Origin: Antilocapra americana
Taxonomy: Eukaryota > Chordata > Mammalia > Artiodactyla > Antilocapridae
DNA: 64,000 bases
Direction of reading: 5' to 3'
Assembly: GCA_007570785.1 (NCBI GenBank)
Contig: ML660774.1
Coordinates: 6,043,404-6,107,403, forward strand
Both the position numbers and the translations under genes were made by a program. Under the pieces are notes generated by a model. That model made no database searches. It was not told where the DNA came from and saw nothing but the letters and a program-made list of their open reading frames with translations. Below are positions 22,532 through 32,541 of the stretch, one piece after another (position 1 is the stretch's first letter; each line of letters opens with the position of its first letter).

Positions 22532-23233
22532 CGGGGCGGGGGCGGACGGAAGGGGCTGGATGCCCGGGGCGGGCACGTCCAGCGCGGGGCCCCGCGGGCC
22601 GGGCGGACGTGGACGACGACCGGGGCGGGGTGGTCAGCCGCTTCTCCGGGTCCGGCCCGAGTCCTCCCGGCGGGGGCCCCCGGGGGGCAGGGCGGGTCGC
22701 GGCGCTCTCGGGACTCGCTCCGCCGTCCCGAGGCCCGCGGGGCCCCTCGGGGCGCGGAGGGCCCGGAGGCCCGGGCGCCCTTGCAGAGGCCCCCGGACGC
22801 GCTTCCCGGCGCCGGCGGGGCTTTGCACACTTTCCCTCCCCCCGGCCCGGGAACCGCCCCGGGGTCCGAGAGGGGGTGCGGAGCGCCGAGCCGGGGACCC
22901 TTTTGTGCCCGCGCTGTTCGCCGGGACCTTTGGCTTCCGAAGGGAGCCTCCCCACAGCCCTCTCCTCTCGGGGAAAGTCTTGTGGTTTCCCTGGAAGTCG
23001 GAAAGAGATGGAAGGAGAGGGCTGCGGAGCGCTCTCCCGTTAGTTTCCCGTCCTGAAACTCTTAAAAAAAAAAACCCAAGCGTTCGGCCGTAGGGAGACT
23101 TTGGGGGTCCGAGGGAAGCAGCGAGCCGCGCATTCCTCCGTCCGCCTCCCGCCCACCTGGCCTGCGGCTCCCTTCCCCCGCCGCCGCCGCCGCAGCCGGC
23201 TCGGGCCGGCGCCCAGGCCCGCGCGGAGAGCCG

Positions 23234-23247
23234 CGGCAGCCGCAGGG
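23234..23247. repeat. 14-bp repeat in promoter, copy 1
   Basis: CGGCAGCCGCAGGG recurs exactly at 23477-23490, 243 bp downstream. It could be a duplicated factor site or chance in GC-rich DNA. Confidence 0.5.
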
Positions 23248-23255
23248 TTAAGCCC

Positions 23256-23278
23256 TGGAATGTGGCGGCGAGGAATGT
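23256..23278 (+). promoter_or_regulatory. Two tandem TEAD-type motifs
   Basis: TGGAATGT at 23256-23263 and AGGAATGT at 23271-23278, both followed by G, are reverse complements of the TEAD consensus CACATTCC(A/T). They lie in the same orientation, 15 bp start to start, about 530 bp upstream of the WWC2 start codon. TEADs are the DNA partners of YAP/TAZ, which WWC proteins restrain, so a feedback role is plausible but inferred. Confidence 0.55.
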
Positions 23279-23338
23279 GCATGCAGATGAGCCGGGCGGG
23301 GGCGTGGCGAGGGGCGTGGCGACGGGCAGGCCGGGCCC

Positions 23339-23348
23339 GGGGCGGGGC
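23339..23348 (+). promoter_or_regulatory. GC box (Sp1/KLF type)
   Basis: GGGGCGGGGC is a consensus GC box. Two GGGCGTGG sites (KLF type) lie just upstream at about 23300-23320. Typical of a TATA-less CpG promoter. Confidence 0.5.
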
Positions 23349-23361
23349 GAGTGGCCGTCCC

Positions 23362-23380
23362 ATGCTAATCGCATGCAAAT
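23362..23380 (+). promoter_or_regulatory. Tandem octamer (POU) motifs
   Basis: ATGCTAAT (23362-23369) and ATGCAAAT (23373-23380) both fit the POU/OCT octamer ATGCWAAT, in the same orientation and 11 bp apart, about one helical turn. A third related site, ATGCAGAT, is at 23281-23288. In so GC-rich an island these AT-containing blocks stand out. Confidence 0.55.
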
Positions 23381-23586
23381 GAGGAGCCCCGCCGCCGCCT
23401 CGTCCGCCGCTCCGCCGAGCTTCCCGGATCCGAGCCCAGACGGCGGCGGCTCGGGCAGCCTGGGCGCCGCGACCCTCGGCAGCCGCAGGGGGACGGGGAG
23501 GAGGAGGAAGAGGCGGAGGCTGCGGCGGCGGTCGCGAGGAGGAGGAGGCGGCGGAGGAGGGTTCGCTCGCCCGCTCCGACGCAGAC

Positions 23587-23598
23587 ATGGTGGACTGA
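23587..23598 (+). promoter_or_regulatory. Minimal upstream ORF (3 codons)
   Basis: ATG GTG GAC TGA lies in the same frame as WWC2. Its stop fixes the upstream limit of the WWC2 frame: no in-frame ATG occurs between 23598 and 23797. It matters only if transcription starts upstream of it. Confidence 0.45.
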
Positions 23599-23762
23599 TC
23601 TCCGGCGGGGCCGAGAGCAGGGTTTCCCGAGACGCCCCCGTCCCCGCGCGTGGCCCCCGCCGCAGCCCCGCGGGCCCCCACCCCTCGCCGGCGCCCCGAT
23701 CGGGGTGCGGCGGCCGGGCCCGGGCAGCCGCGTTCCCGCCGCGTCCGGCGCCCGGGTCCCCT

Positions 23763-23804
23763 ATGGAGGCGCCGCCCGCCGGCGAGGCCGCCGACCATGC
23801 CTAG
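23763..23804 (+). promoter_or_regulatory. Upstream ORF overlapping the WWC2 start
   Basis: An ATG at 23763 with G at +4 but C at -3 opens a 13-codon frame ([13 protein letters not shown]) that ends TAG at 23802-23804. It runs in another frame across the WWC2 ATG at 23797. Ribosomes using it would pass the main start, so WWC2 would rely on leaky scanning or on short backward reinitiation. Confidence 0.6.
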
Positions 23805-23927
23805 GAGGGCCGGGAGCGGGCAGCTGCCGCTACCCCGGGGCTGGGAGGAGGCCAGGGACTACGACGGCAAGGTCTTCTACATCGATCACAACACGCGGAG
23901 GACCAGCTGGATCGACCCCCGGGACAG
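23797..23927 (+). CDS. WWC2: WWC2 exon 1 (first WW domain)
   Basis: Encodes 43 full codons plus two bases of the next, beginning [20 protein letters not shown]. Residues about 10-44 form the first WW domain, with signature Trp16 and Trp38, the aromatic pair Phe27-Tyr28, His31 and Pro41. The MPRRAGSGQ leader before LPLP separates it from WWC1/KIBRA, which as I recall it has a shorter leader. WWC proteins are cytoplasmic and cortical scaffolds that bind PPxY proteins such as LATS kinases and angiomotins and promote LATS phosphorylation, restraining YAP/TAZ. The start has A at -3 and is the first in-frame ATG after an upstream in-frame stop. The exon ends GACAG before gtgggc, a good donor in phase 2. 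C2, coiled-coil and second WW parts lie beyond the window. Confidence 0.93.
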
Positions 23928-24084
23928 GTGGGCGGCCGGGCCGCGGGGCGGGCGCGGGGACCCGCCTCGGGAGCGCGGCGGCGGCTGTTGTCCGGGAGAC
24001 CCGGCCAGGCGGCGGCGCCCGCGGCGCGGGGGGCGTGGGGCGCGCGGGGCGTCGCCGGCCCCCGGGGGGTGCGCCGGGAGGGGC

Positions 24085-24484
24085 NNNNNNNNNNNNNNNN
24101 NNNNNNNNNNNNNNNNNNNNNNNNNNNNNNNNNNNNNNNNNNNNNNNNNNNNNNNNNNNNNNNNNNNNNNNNNNNNNNNNNNNNNNNNNNNNNNNNNNNN
24201 NNNNNNNNNNNNNNNNNNNNNNNNNNNNNNNNNNNNNNNNNNNNNNNNNNNNNNNNNNNNNNNNNNNNNNNNNNNNNNNNNNNNNNNNNNNNNNNNNNNN
24301 NNNNNNNNNNNNNNNNNNNNNNNNNNNNNNNNNNNNNNNNNNNNNNNNNNNNNNNNNNNNNNNNNNNNNNNNNNNNNNNNNNNNNNNNNNNNNNNNNNNN
24401 NNNNNNNNNNNNNNNNNNNNNNNNNNNNNNNNNNNNNNNNNNNNNNNNNNNNNNNNNNNNNNNNNNNNNNNNNNNNNNNNNNNN
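24085..24484. other. Assembly gap, 400 N
   Basis: A run of exactly 400 N about 157 bp after the exon 1 donor, with very GC-rich flanks. The round size suggests a placeholder or an estimate. Reading frames drawn through it are meaningless. Confidence 0.95.
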
Positions 24485-24990
24485 GGAGGCGCGGGCGCCG
24501 TCCGCCCGAGCCGGGGCTGCGCCGGCCCGGCCGGGCGCCCTGGCCCGGGGGCCCGCGGAGAGCCGCCGCAGCCAGGCCCCCCCTTGGCCACCACCTCCCC
24601 GAGCGCCCCGGGACCCTGAGACGCTCGGGGCGCGGGGGCGAGGGTGGGATCGGCGCCCTGGGCGGGCGCTGTGTCCGGCTAACGGACCCAGAAGGGCCAC
24701 CTGAGCCCCGCTCGGAGCCCGCCGCCGCCCGGAGTTGAGCAGATGGAGGGCACACTCGGCCTGGGTGGCGGGGCGGGGCCCGGGGCCTCCCGGAGGAGGA
24801 AGGCCCGGGCGCCAGGTGGGGGTCCCCCACCGTCCGGGCCACCTGTGGCATCTCGGAGGGCCGGCCTCGGCTTCCAGCCGCGAGAGCACTGTTTTGACCC
24901 GGGGCGCGCCCGCGGGCAGGCCGGAGGCCCCTGGCGTGGAGGGGGTCCGGGCGCCCTTCCCCGCTGGGCCCGGGTGGTGGGTGCAGTTGA

Positions 24991-27150
24991 CTTTGCCCCT
25001 CAGATTCTGGAGACGCTTGTTTGGGGGGTTGCTGCCTGGTGTTTATCTTCACCTGAATACTTGAACTGCCTCCCAGATCTTGAAAAGGCAGGTTCTGTTT
25101 TGAAATAAGAAGTGGTGGCATGAACCGTGGAAGTAAACCTTGGTTATTGAGGAACTGGCGGACTTGAGCTTAGCATGTGTTCCTGTAAGTTCTTAACACA
25201 CTTTTTATTCCAGCTCAGAAGCGAAGAGGAAAAACATGACATTCTAAGAAGTTTAGGAGCTGAAGTTTAGCTTAATGTTCACAAACATTGTTCCTCTCTT
25301 CCATCTTTCTTTTCACCCTGAAAAAGAAAATGTCTCATAGTTAGATTTTTAGAAGAATAATAGGAAAGATTTCTAATAGTAAATTTGTAAACTGTCTATT
25401 AAGGAAATATTCCTACTTATAAATTTAAATAATATACCATTAGGGAAAATTCCAAATCTTGGATGGTTATCATTTCTGAAATTTCTTTCCACCTTTGTGT
25501 GTTATTCGTACTTTATGTTCTCAGTTACTTTAATCCTAAGAATATTGTTTTTGAATGCTATTAAAGAGCAGTTATAAGAAAGTCACGAGTGGCATTATAA
25601 ATTTATGGAGCAGTCCTTGTTAAATTATCCATGAAGGTATCAGTTTAGGTTTCCCTCTTGAAATGAGAAAAGACACCTGTGCTGAGGTCGCGTCTCGCTG
25701 CCTGTTGCTGGCCTGATGAAAGTTATGACAAGCATCGCACCTTCACAGTCTCTCCAGGCGTGTTAGTTGTTGTCATAAACTTCACGCTCCAAGCCAGTTA
25801 TTGCACTTTGAAACTACTTAACAGATAGTAAATGTCAGTGATGATGGTGTGCACCCAACAGTGGCTTTTAAAGCACCTGTATAAATACTTGACTTTAACA
25901 GTCATCGGGTCATTCTTTCTGCTTTCTGATACTTGGGGTTTCAGGTTATTGAAACTTCAATGCATTCTTGAAATTTTTAGGCATTTGAGATTCTCTCCTG
26001 CTTCAGTTTACATGATTTGTTAATATCATCTCTCTTGTGTTTACCAATAAGGACTACAAGACTATGTAATGCCTGGGTAAAGCAAATAGAAAGTGAAGTA
26101 AAACTATATGGCTTGGCTTATCTTTATCACCACTTCTTAAACAAGTTAAGCATGTCTTTTATTTTAAATTGTTAATGGATTAACAATTATCATGAACTCT
26201 TGTTTTCAGGAAATGTGTAACCACTTCATTTGATGGGGACAAACAGTTTTGAATAAGGTGATTTGTTATTATTCCAATTTTCCTTGAAGCTTGGATCTCT
26301 AAGTATTTATAAATCTGACTGGTTATAAATATTTCTGGATTTCAGTAATAGAGTTTTAAAGATATTCTGCAAGATCAGAGTCAGAGCTGAAATACTTAGT
26401 TTAAATTTGGTTGTGTTTTCTTTTAGGGCAGTGAAGTGTCTGTACAATCCTGCTCACTAGTGTAGAAGATGGTCAGAGAGGTTATTTGAAGGAACATGTG
26501 GGCAGTTTTGTTACATACTTACCAAACATGTGGACAAAGAGGTGTCATACAGGTCAATTGGAGTGTGCCCTTCTTTTTACAGGATCAAATGAGAAATCCT
26601 GAAGGAAAAGTGACTTGATAAACTGTGGGTCTGCAGTACTTTTTAACTTGTAAAGCCGTTATGATTTTTTGCCCCTATTTATGTTCAGAAATTTTTTGTG
26701 TTTTTAATGGTCTATCAGAATCTGCGAGCTATTTCAGATTGCATAGGTAATTATGCAGATGTCTTAGAGGAAGAATGGGGGATTTCACAGGAACATAATT
26801 TTATTAAATCAGTGGTGATTTTAACATATTGAAGTATTATTTTTAAATGCTTTTAAGCTTTTGGAAGTTGATGATATCATGTGGACTCTGCTGTGACATG
26901 ATCAGAGCTCTCATTGTTCTACCTTTATTAGCTGAAAAAAGCTCAGATGAGTATCTGAATCCCTCTGAAGCTGCCTTTTCACCTCTAAAATGAAGATCAT
27001 CCCACCTGCCCCATAGGGGTATCTTGGGTGCCCACGATGAGGGCCCAGCCAAAGAGGAGTAGTTGTAGTGTTGGCATTCCAGTTCAGGAACCCACTGGTT
27101 GCTCGGGGCAGCCCTGAAAAGAGCAGATGTTCTAACACACATTTTCTCAG
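24991..27150. other. Repeat-poor proximal intron 1
   Basis: About 2.2 kb with no recognised SINE or LINE insertion, moderately AT-rich, downstream of the CpG island. No exon is supported. This is a reasonable place for promoter-proximal enhancers. Confidence 0.5.
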
Positions 27151-27154
27151 TGTT

Positions 27155-27345
27155 TATCGGGTGGTAGCCTCCGCACTAAGCTCTTTAACTGTGATCCTAT
27201 TTTATCCTGCCAGTAGTCATGAGAGGTGGATGTTGTTATTATCTTCCAGTTACAGTTGGGGAAATCGAGTCACAGGGACCATTGCTGTTACATGTGGAGT
27301 GGCGATTTGAAGCAGAGAACCCGACTGTAGAGTCCATGTCCTCTG
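27155..27345 (-). mobile_element. MIR SINE, antisense
   Basis: Antisense MIR order is readable: gcactaagctctttaactgtgatcc, then a ttattatcttccagttacag block, then aatcgagtcacaggg and tagagtccatgtcc. Old and diverged. Confidence 0.7.
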
Positions 27346-27444
27346 TCATTCCTCTAGACTCACTGGACATCTGGGCATGCTCAGGGGTCTTTTCGTGGAA
27401 GATAACCTCTTTGCCTAGGGTTGATTTTTTTAGGCTGATTGACC

Positions 27445-27915
27445 AGTCTTTTTTCTTTTTTTTTTTTACTTTTATATAATTTTTCCCCATTCTATGCAGT
27501 TTTTAAATGTTGCTTCCATGTATAGTTAATACACAGTGTTGCCTCTATTCCCCATGTTCCACAATACATCTGTCAGCCTATCTTACACTCAGTAGTTTAT
27601 ACCTCTCACTCCCTCAACTCTGTGTTGCCACCCCTCCACACTGGTAACCGCTAGTTTGTTTCCGTGAGTCTGCTTCTTTTGTGTTGTAGTCACTAGTTGG
27701 TTGTATTTTTTTAGATCCCATGTATAAGTGATATCATATAGTATTTATCTTTCTCTATCTGACTTATTTCACTTAGTGTAATACCCTCCAAGTCCGTCCA
27801 CGTTGCTGCAAATGGCAAAATTTTGGTTTTTTTATGGCTCAGTAGTAGAGCACGTCTTCTTTATCTATTCATCTGTTGATGGACACGTAGGTTGTTTTCA
27901 CGTGACCCATCTTTC
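27445..27915 (-). mobile_element. Old L1 3' region, antisense
   Basis: Antisense text typical of mammalian L1 3' regions: ccacactggtaaccgctag, gttgtagtcactagttgg, agtgatatcatatagtattt, atctattcatctgttgatgg. Confidence 0.75.
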
Positions 27916-28611
27916 TTGGTTTTCAGAGGATCCTGTCAACTATGTAGGATTCTCTGATGCCTAAGCTTGCCACACAAGGTGAATGCCTCGGGGGTGTGGG
28001 CTGGGGACCCCTCAAGCCGACCGTGCTGAACCACAGTGCTGGTCCAGGTAGAACTTGGCAGTTCAGTGTTCTCTTGAGCACGTTAGAAGTTCAGTTTGGG
28101 GAAGAGTTAAGAGCTCCATATCAGTGTGAATAAATTAGTTTTACTGTAACAGCCTTGACTTTGCCCTTCCTCTCCCCACTCCCCGAGTCCCAGGGAAAAC
28201 TTCTCCTGCGTGTCCATGATTCCTTGGCAACCTTCCCCACCCCAGTGGACCAACTGTTCTTTTGCAAGTCTGCTCCCTCACTCACCTCTTATTTTGCTCA
28301 ACATAGGCCCCTTTTGACCACACCAAATGGTGTTTACGGTGAGCAATAGATCATGGCCAAATGGCCTGGTGCTTTAAAAAAAAAAAAAAGCTAGTGCATG
28401 TTTTCTCCTGTTCAGTGTAGAGAAAAAGGTGGAGTGTTTGTTTATTTGCCTCTTGGAGGAGTAGGTGGCTAAGGCAGACAGGCATCAGGGCCAGGATGAG
28501 TGGTTTTACAAACTCCCAGTGGAATTCTGTTCATTTTCTGTCCTCAAATTGGATGTTACAATAACTTTGTCTCGTTGAGCTTAAAAGATTTATCACCACA
28601 TAAAGCAACTT
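27916..28611. other. Unique intronic DNA
   Basis: No repeat recognised except an A-run at 28376-28389. No exon supported. Confidence 0.45.
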
Positions 28612-28816
28612 GGTAAAGAGCCCGCCTGCCAATGCAGGAGACCTAGAACTCGGGTTCGATCCCTGGGTCGGGAAGATCCCCTGGAAGAGGGCACAGCAAC
28701 CCACTCCAGCATTCTTGCCTAGAGAATCGCATGGACAGAGTAACCTGGTGGTCTACGGTCCATGGGGTCACAAAGAGTCAGACACTGGTGAAGCGACTTA
28801 GCACACACGCAGGCAA
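28612..28816 (+). mobile_element. Bov-tA SINE, head eroded
   Basis: B box ggttcgatccc and body to gacactggtgaagcgactta. The first part of the tRNA head is missing or altered. It faces the antisense copy at 29147-29351. Confidence 0.87.
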
Positions 28817-29146
28817 AGCTACTTTACATTAAAATGGACCAATGGGCCGTAATCTCTGGTTTATGGCTTGCATCAGACGTTGAGCAACTTGTACATTCTG
28901 ACCGGTGGGAGAAAATCCTGGAGACTGGGAGGATGTCAGCTGGGTACCACTGGTGTCTAAGTTACCTTTGGCTCTCCACACCCAGCTTGTGGCACCTGGT
29001 TAGGCTCTGTGAAAACTCTTATGTTATCTTTCTTTCAAAGTCAAAGGAAGTAATTTTGCTCAACTTATTGCTGGAGTGTGAATTCTTCAACATTGCTCTC
29101 TGTGTCCTTTGCACCTGGTAGGTGTTAAATGAACATTGGTTCCTTT

Positions 29147-29351
29147 GTTGTTTAGTCGCTAAGTCATGTCAGACTCTTGCGACCCCATGCACTGCAGCCC
29201 GCCAGGCTCCTCTGTCCATGGGATTCTCCAGGCAAGAATACTGGAGTGGGTTGCCATGCCCTCCTCCAGGGAGCTTCCCAGCCCAAGGCTCGAACCGGCA
29301 TCTCCTGTGTTGCCAGGCAGATTCTTTACCACTGAGCCACTTTGGAAGCCC
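29147..29351 (-). mobile_element. Bov-tA SINE, antisense
   Basis: Antisense body from gttgtttagtcgctaagtc to the tRNA head (actgagccactttggaagccc). Forms an inverted pair with 28612-28816, about 330 bp apart. Confidence 0.9.
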
Positions 29352-30489
29352 AATGAAGAGTTTGTTAAGTTAATGAAAGAATACAAGCAGAGCGACTCTT
29401 GTTTCCAATTTCTTATTGTTGGGTTTTCAAAATCTATACCCATAACCACCAACAACCAGAGACAATTGATTTTCCAGTTAGATTAAAAATAATGAGAGCA
29501 TTGAGCCGCTGCATTTTGACTAACAGCATAAATATGTGAATTACTTATAAGAGCAAAGAACACAAAATCAACCCCAAGTATCTTGATCACAGTCGCCCTT
29601 TGCATAGATGGCTGTGGATTGTCCCTCTCCAGGCTCTGTCCAACTCTGAGTGCCAAAGTCCTTACTGTGATTTGAGTGATTACAGTATTTGAAGTGTGGA
29701 GAGGTTCTTAGAAGAAGGTTTTTTTTTTTTTTAATCTCTCTCGGAAGCCCTAATTTAAACATAACTATGCTGTCCTCCAAAAGTTCCCACCAAAAATACT
29801 TCTTGTTTTCAACAGTTGGCTGTGATGCTTGCTGGAATGAGCTGTGGTTGACTGAGATCTCTCCCCTGACTTTTACTGGTCTATAGTTTGCAGTTTACTT
29901 CTGTTAGAACTCTCAGGACAAGAATTGCCTTTTCCAAGAAAGACTGTTATTTATGAATAGGTAATTGATTGATTTTTAGCAGCAAATCACTAAAGTTGTG
30001 AGTTCATAATCAGATGCTGTGACGTGTGGCCTGCAAGCTAAGATCTCACTTTCCTGTGGGTGAGCCCTGGTGGGCTGTGCTCTGCCTGCCTCTGGGGCTT
30101 GGACATGTTGCCCTGTGGGTGGCACGTGGGTACTTTTTCTGCGTGGACGTCTGTAGGAAAACCATGCCCCTGCCATAGAGGAGTGTAGCCAGCCTCACGG
30201 AGCCGAGGTGGGACTTGAATCTCACTGGCCCTGATGCAGTGTAAATCCCTAGAGACTGGGCCCTAGTCCCATGAACTGGACTGAAATTGGTTGAACTGAT
30301 TGCCTATTCGAATTTTGGGCTGATTTCTTCATCCATTTCTAAAGCTCCTTTAATTGGAAGAATCACCACCGAAATATAAAGAGGAAAGGGATTTTTAAAG
30401 GCACGTTGTGTATGTAAGTTGTAGGTTAAAAATGATTCCCCAAATATATAGCTTCAGAATGTTTTCAGTGTCTTCAAGTTTTTTTCTCC
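29352..30489. other. Unique intronic DNA
   Basis: No recognised repeat apart from a T-run at 29719-29732. No exon supported. Confidence 0.45.
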
Positions 30490-31440
30490 CCCCAACTATT
30501 TTTTTTAATGAGATAAAAACATCACATAAAATTCGCCATTTTAAAGTGCGTAGTTCAGAGGGTTTTTTGTTGTTGTTTTGTTTTAGTAGTGTTGTGGAGC
30601 TGTGATCATTATGTGATTCCTGAACATTTTTATCACCTCCAAAGGAAACCTGGTACCCATTAAGTGCTCACTCCCCACCCTTTCTCCACCCCTGATGCCT
30701 TTGCAAACCCCTAATCTACTTTCTGTCTCTATATCTTTGCCTAACTGGACACTATAAATGGAGTAATGCAATACATTTCCTTATATGTCTGGCTTCTCAT
30801 ATTTAGCATAAGGTTTTCAAGATCCATTCATGCTGTAGCCTGTACCAGCGTTTTGCTCCTTTTTGTGACTTTGAATAATACTCCGTTGTGTGGGTGTACT
30901 ACACTCTGTTTACCCATGCATCAGCTGTTGGGCATTTGTGTTGTTTCTGCTTTCTGGATACTATGAATAAATGCTTCCATGAACATTTGTATATGATTTT
31001 TATATGACTATATGTCTTTAATTCTCTTGGATAAAAGACCTAGACGTGGAACTCCCGGGTCATATGTTAATTGTATGTTAGACTTTATGAGGAACTGCCA
31101 AACTCTTGTTCCACGGCGGCTGAATCATTTACATTTCTACCGGCAGTGTATGAGTGTTCCAGTTTCTCCGTATCCTCACCAACGCTTGTTTATTCATTTA
31201 TTTTGAGCATTTCCAGTGGATGTGAGCTAGTATCCTACTGTGATTGGTTTTTTTTTTTGGCCACACCTTGCAGCGTATGGGATCTTAGTCCCAACCAGGG
31301 ATGAAACCTGTGCCCCTGCCTTGCAAGCATGTAATCTTAACCACTGGACCATCTGGGAATTCCCTCACTGAGGTTTTGATTTGCATTTCCTTCAGTGTTC
31401 TGATAATCTCAATATGACCCAAGGTTTCTCCCTGTAGCCT
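30490..31440 (-). mobile_element. Old L1 3' region, antisense, long
   Basis: Almost 1 kb of readable antisense L1: gagataaaaacatcacataaaattcgcc, gtgatcattatgtgattcc, gcatcagctgttgggcatttg, ctcctcaccaacgcttgt-like text and ttgatttgcatttccttc. Split by a CHR SINE. Confidence 0.8.
31248..31364 (-). mobile_element. CHR-type SINE in old L1, antisense
   Basis: T-run, ggccacaccttgcagcg, tcccaaccagggatgaaacc, ccactggaccatctgggaattccc. The L1 continues on both sides. The TSD around ctactgtgatt / tcactgaggtt is decayed. Confidence 0.83.
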
Positions 31441-32296
31441 GGCCTTTTAGCCTTTGCTACTGTACCCACCTTTTTGTGTCTCCCAACAGGCAGAGGAAGA
31501 AGAGTTAGGGGGAATTAAAAGTAGAAAATGCTGATAAGGTACATATTAAGTTTTGTTTTCATCTTGGATATGATATTTCTAAGAGGCATAGATGTGAATT
31601 GCATGGATAATGAATCATAATCTGGGTGTATGTAAACAGCCAGCTTATTTGCTGATTTGATGTTTAAAAGCTTTAAACTAGTAATATATGGTAAGAATTT
31701 AAATCATTTTTTTTTTTTTTAAAAAAGGCAGTTAGAGGAAGTGTGACGCCAGAGCTTCAGCCAGGCAATCGAGGTAAACGTCCACAGTGGTAAGTCGTGT
31801 TGAAGTACCACGATAGGCTATGATGACCACTTTTTCTCGGTGGTCTTTCTCCCAGAAAGCCAGTCTAATCATGAGAAAAAACACCCACCAAATCTCCATA
31901 GAGGGCATCTCACAAACTGTCTGACTCGTATTCCTTAAAACCGACATGGTCGTCAAAACAAGGAGTGTCTGAGAAGCTAGCTGTCCCAGCCTGGGAACGC
32001 AGGATGAGTATGAAGTAGGGTGTCAGGACGGGATCCTGGGGCAGAAAAAGGACACCAGGTAAAAGCTAAGGGAACCTGCATCTTAAGTAATAACAGTGTA
32101 TCAGTATCGGTTCATGGTGGGGTGTGTGCAAACTCTGTACCAACTGTTTGCTTTCTGTAAATCTAAAACTGTTCTAAAAAATTTTAGTTTACTTTTTAAA
32201 AAAATTACAGAAAAACACGCAAAACAGTTGGAAGTGTTTTTCTTTCGTCAAAGTGTGACCATACTATATAATTATGGTTTTTTGGTATACTTGAAA
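31441..32296. other. Intronic DNA with old L1-like tail
   Basis: 31441-31734 is unique. From about 31735 to 32195 the order 'gcagaaaaaggacaccagg', 'cagtatcggttcatgg', 'actctgtaccaactg', 'ctgtaaatctaaaactgttctaaaaa' recalls a common old L1-type 3' end in sense. The class is uncertain. Confidence 0.4.
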
Positions 32297-32502
32297 AGCA
32301 GGGTGGGCCAACTATGGCCCAAGGGCCAGCTCCCAGACCACAGCCTTCTTTTTGTGTGCCCCTCTGGCTGAGAATGGGTCTTGCATCACTGAAGGGTTGT
32401 AAGAAACGAAAACAAAGAATGTGTGTCCGAGATGGTACCTGGCCCACAGAGCCTTAAATATTTACTCTCTGGCCCTTTTCAGAAGAAGTTTGCCAACCTC
32501 TG
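32297..32502. mobile_element. hAT-type MITE (ancient DNA transposon)
   Basis: Known mammalian theme: gggccaactatggcccaaggg, then gcccacagagccttaaatatttactctctggcccttt, ending gtttgccaacctctg. The ends are inverted (CAGNGGT-type) as in hAT-Charlie MITEs. The 8-bp TSD is decayed (ttgaaaag / atgtcaag). I do not assign a MER number. Confidence 0.6.
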
Positions 32503-32541
32503 ATGTCAAGTGAAATGAGAAAGCCTTTAAAATATTTTATA

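Larger units (their letters stand above)
22290..24990 (+). promoter_or_regulatory. WWC2: CpG island with WWC2 promoter
   Basis: Very GC-rich, CpG-dense DNA with many GC boxes, CCG/CGG runs and G-rich tracts (for example 22500-22560) able to form G-quadruplexes. It has no TATA box near the start codon. It spans exon 1 and the 400-bp gap. CpG-island promoters usually start at dispersed sites, so I place the transcription start only loosely, at about 23300-23580. The edges are judged by eye. Confidence 0.85.

Noticed and set aside
23650..24738. Long plus-strand frame including WWC2 with an N-terminal extension and continuing through the gap
   Set aside because: Upstream there is no in-frame ATG after the stop at 23596, and downstream the frame is intron and N. 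The splice donor at 23928 ends the coding part.
21932..25121. Several 200-400 codon frames on both strands of the CpG island
   Set aside because: They are Pro/Arg/Gly/Ala-rich readings of GC-rich DNA, some through N, with no domain, splice or family support.
31732..31956. 74-codon minus-strand ORF
   Set aside because: It lies in unclassified or repeat-derived DNA with no family resemblance or splice signals.
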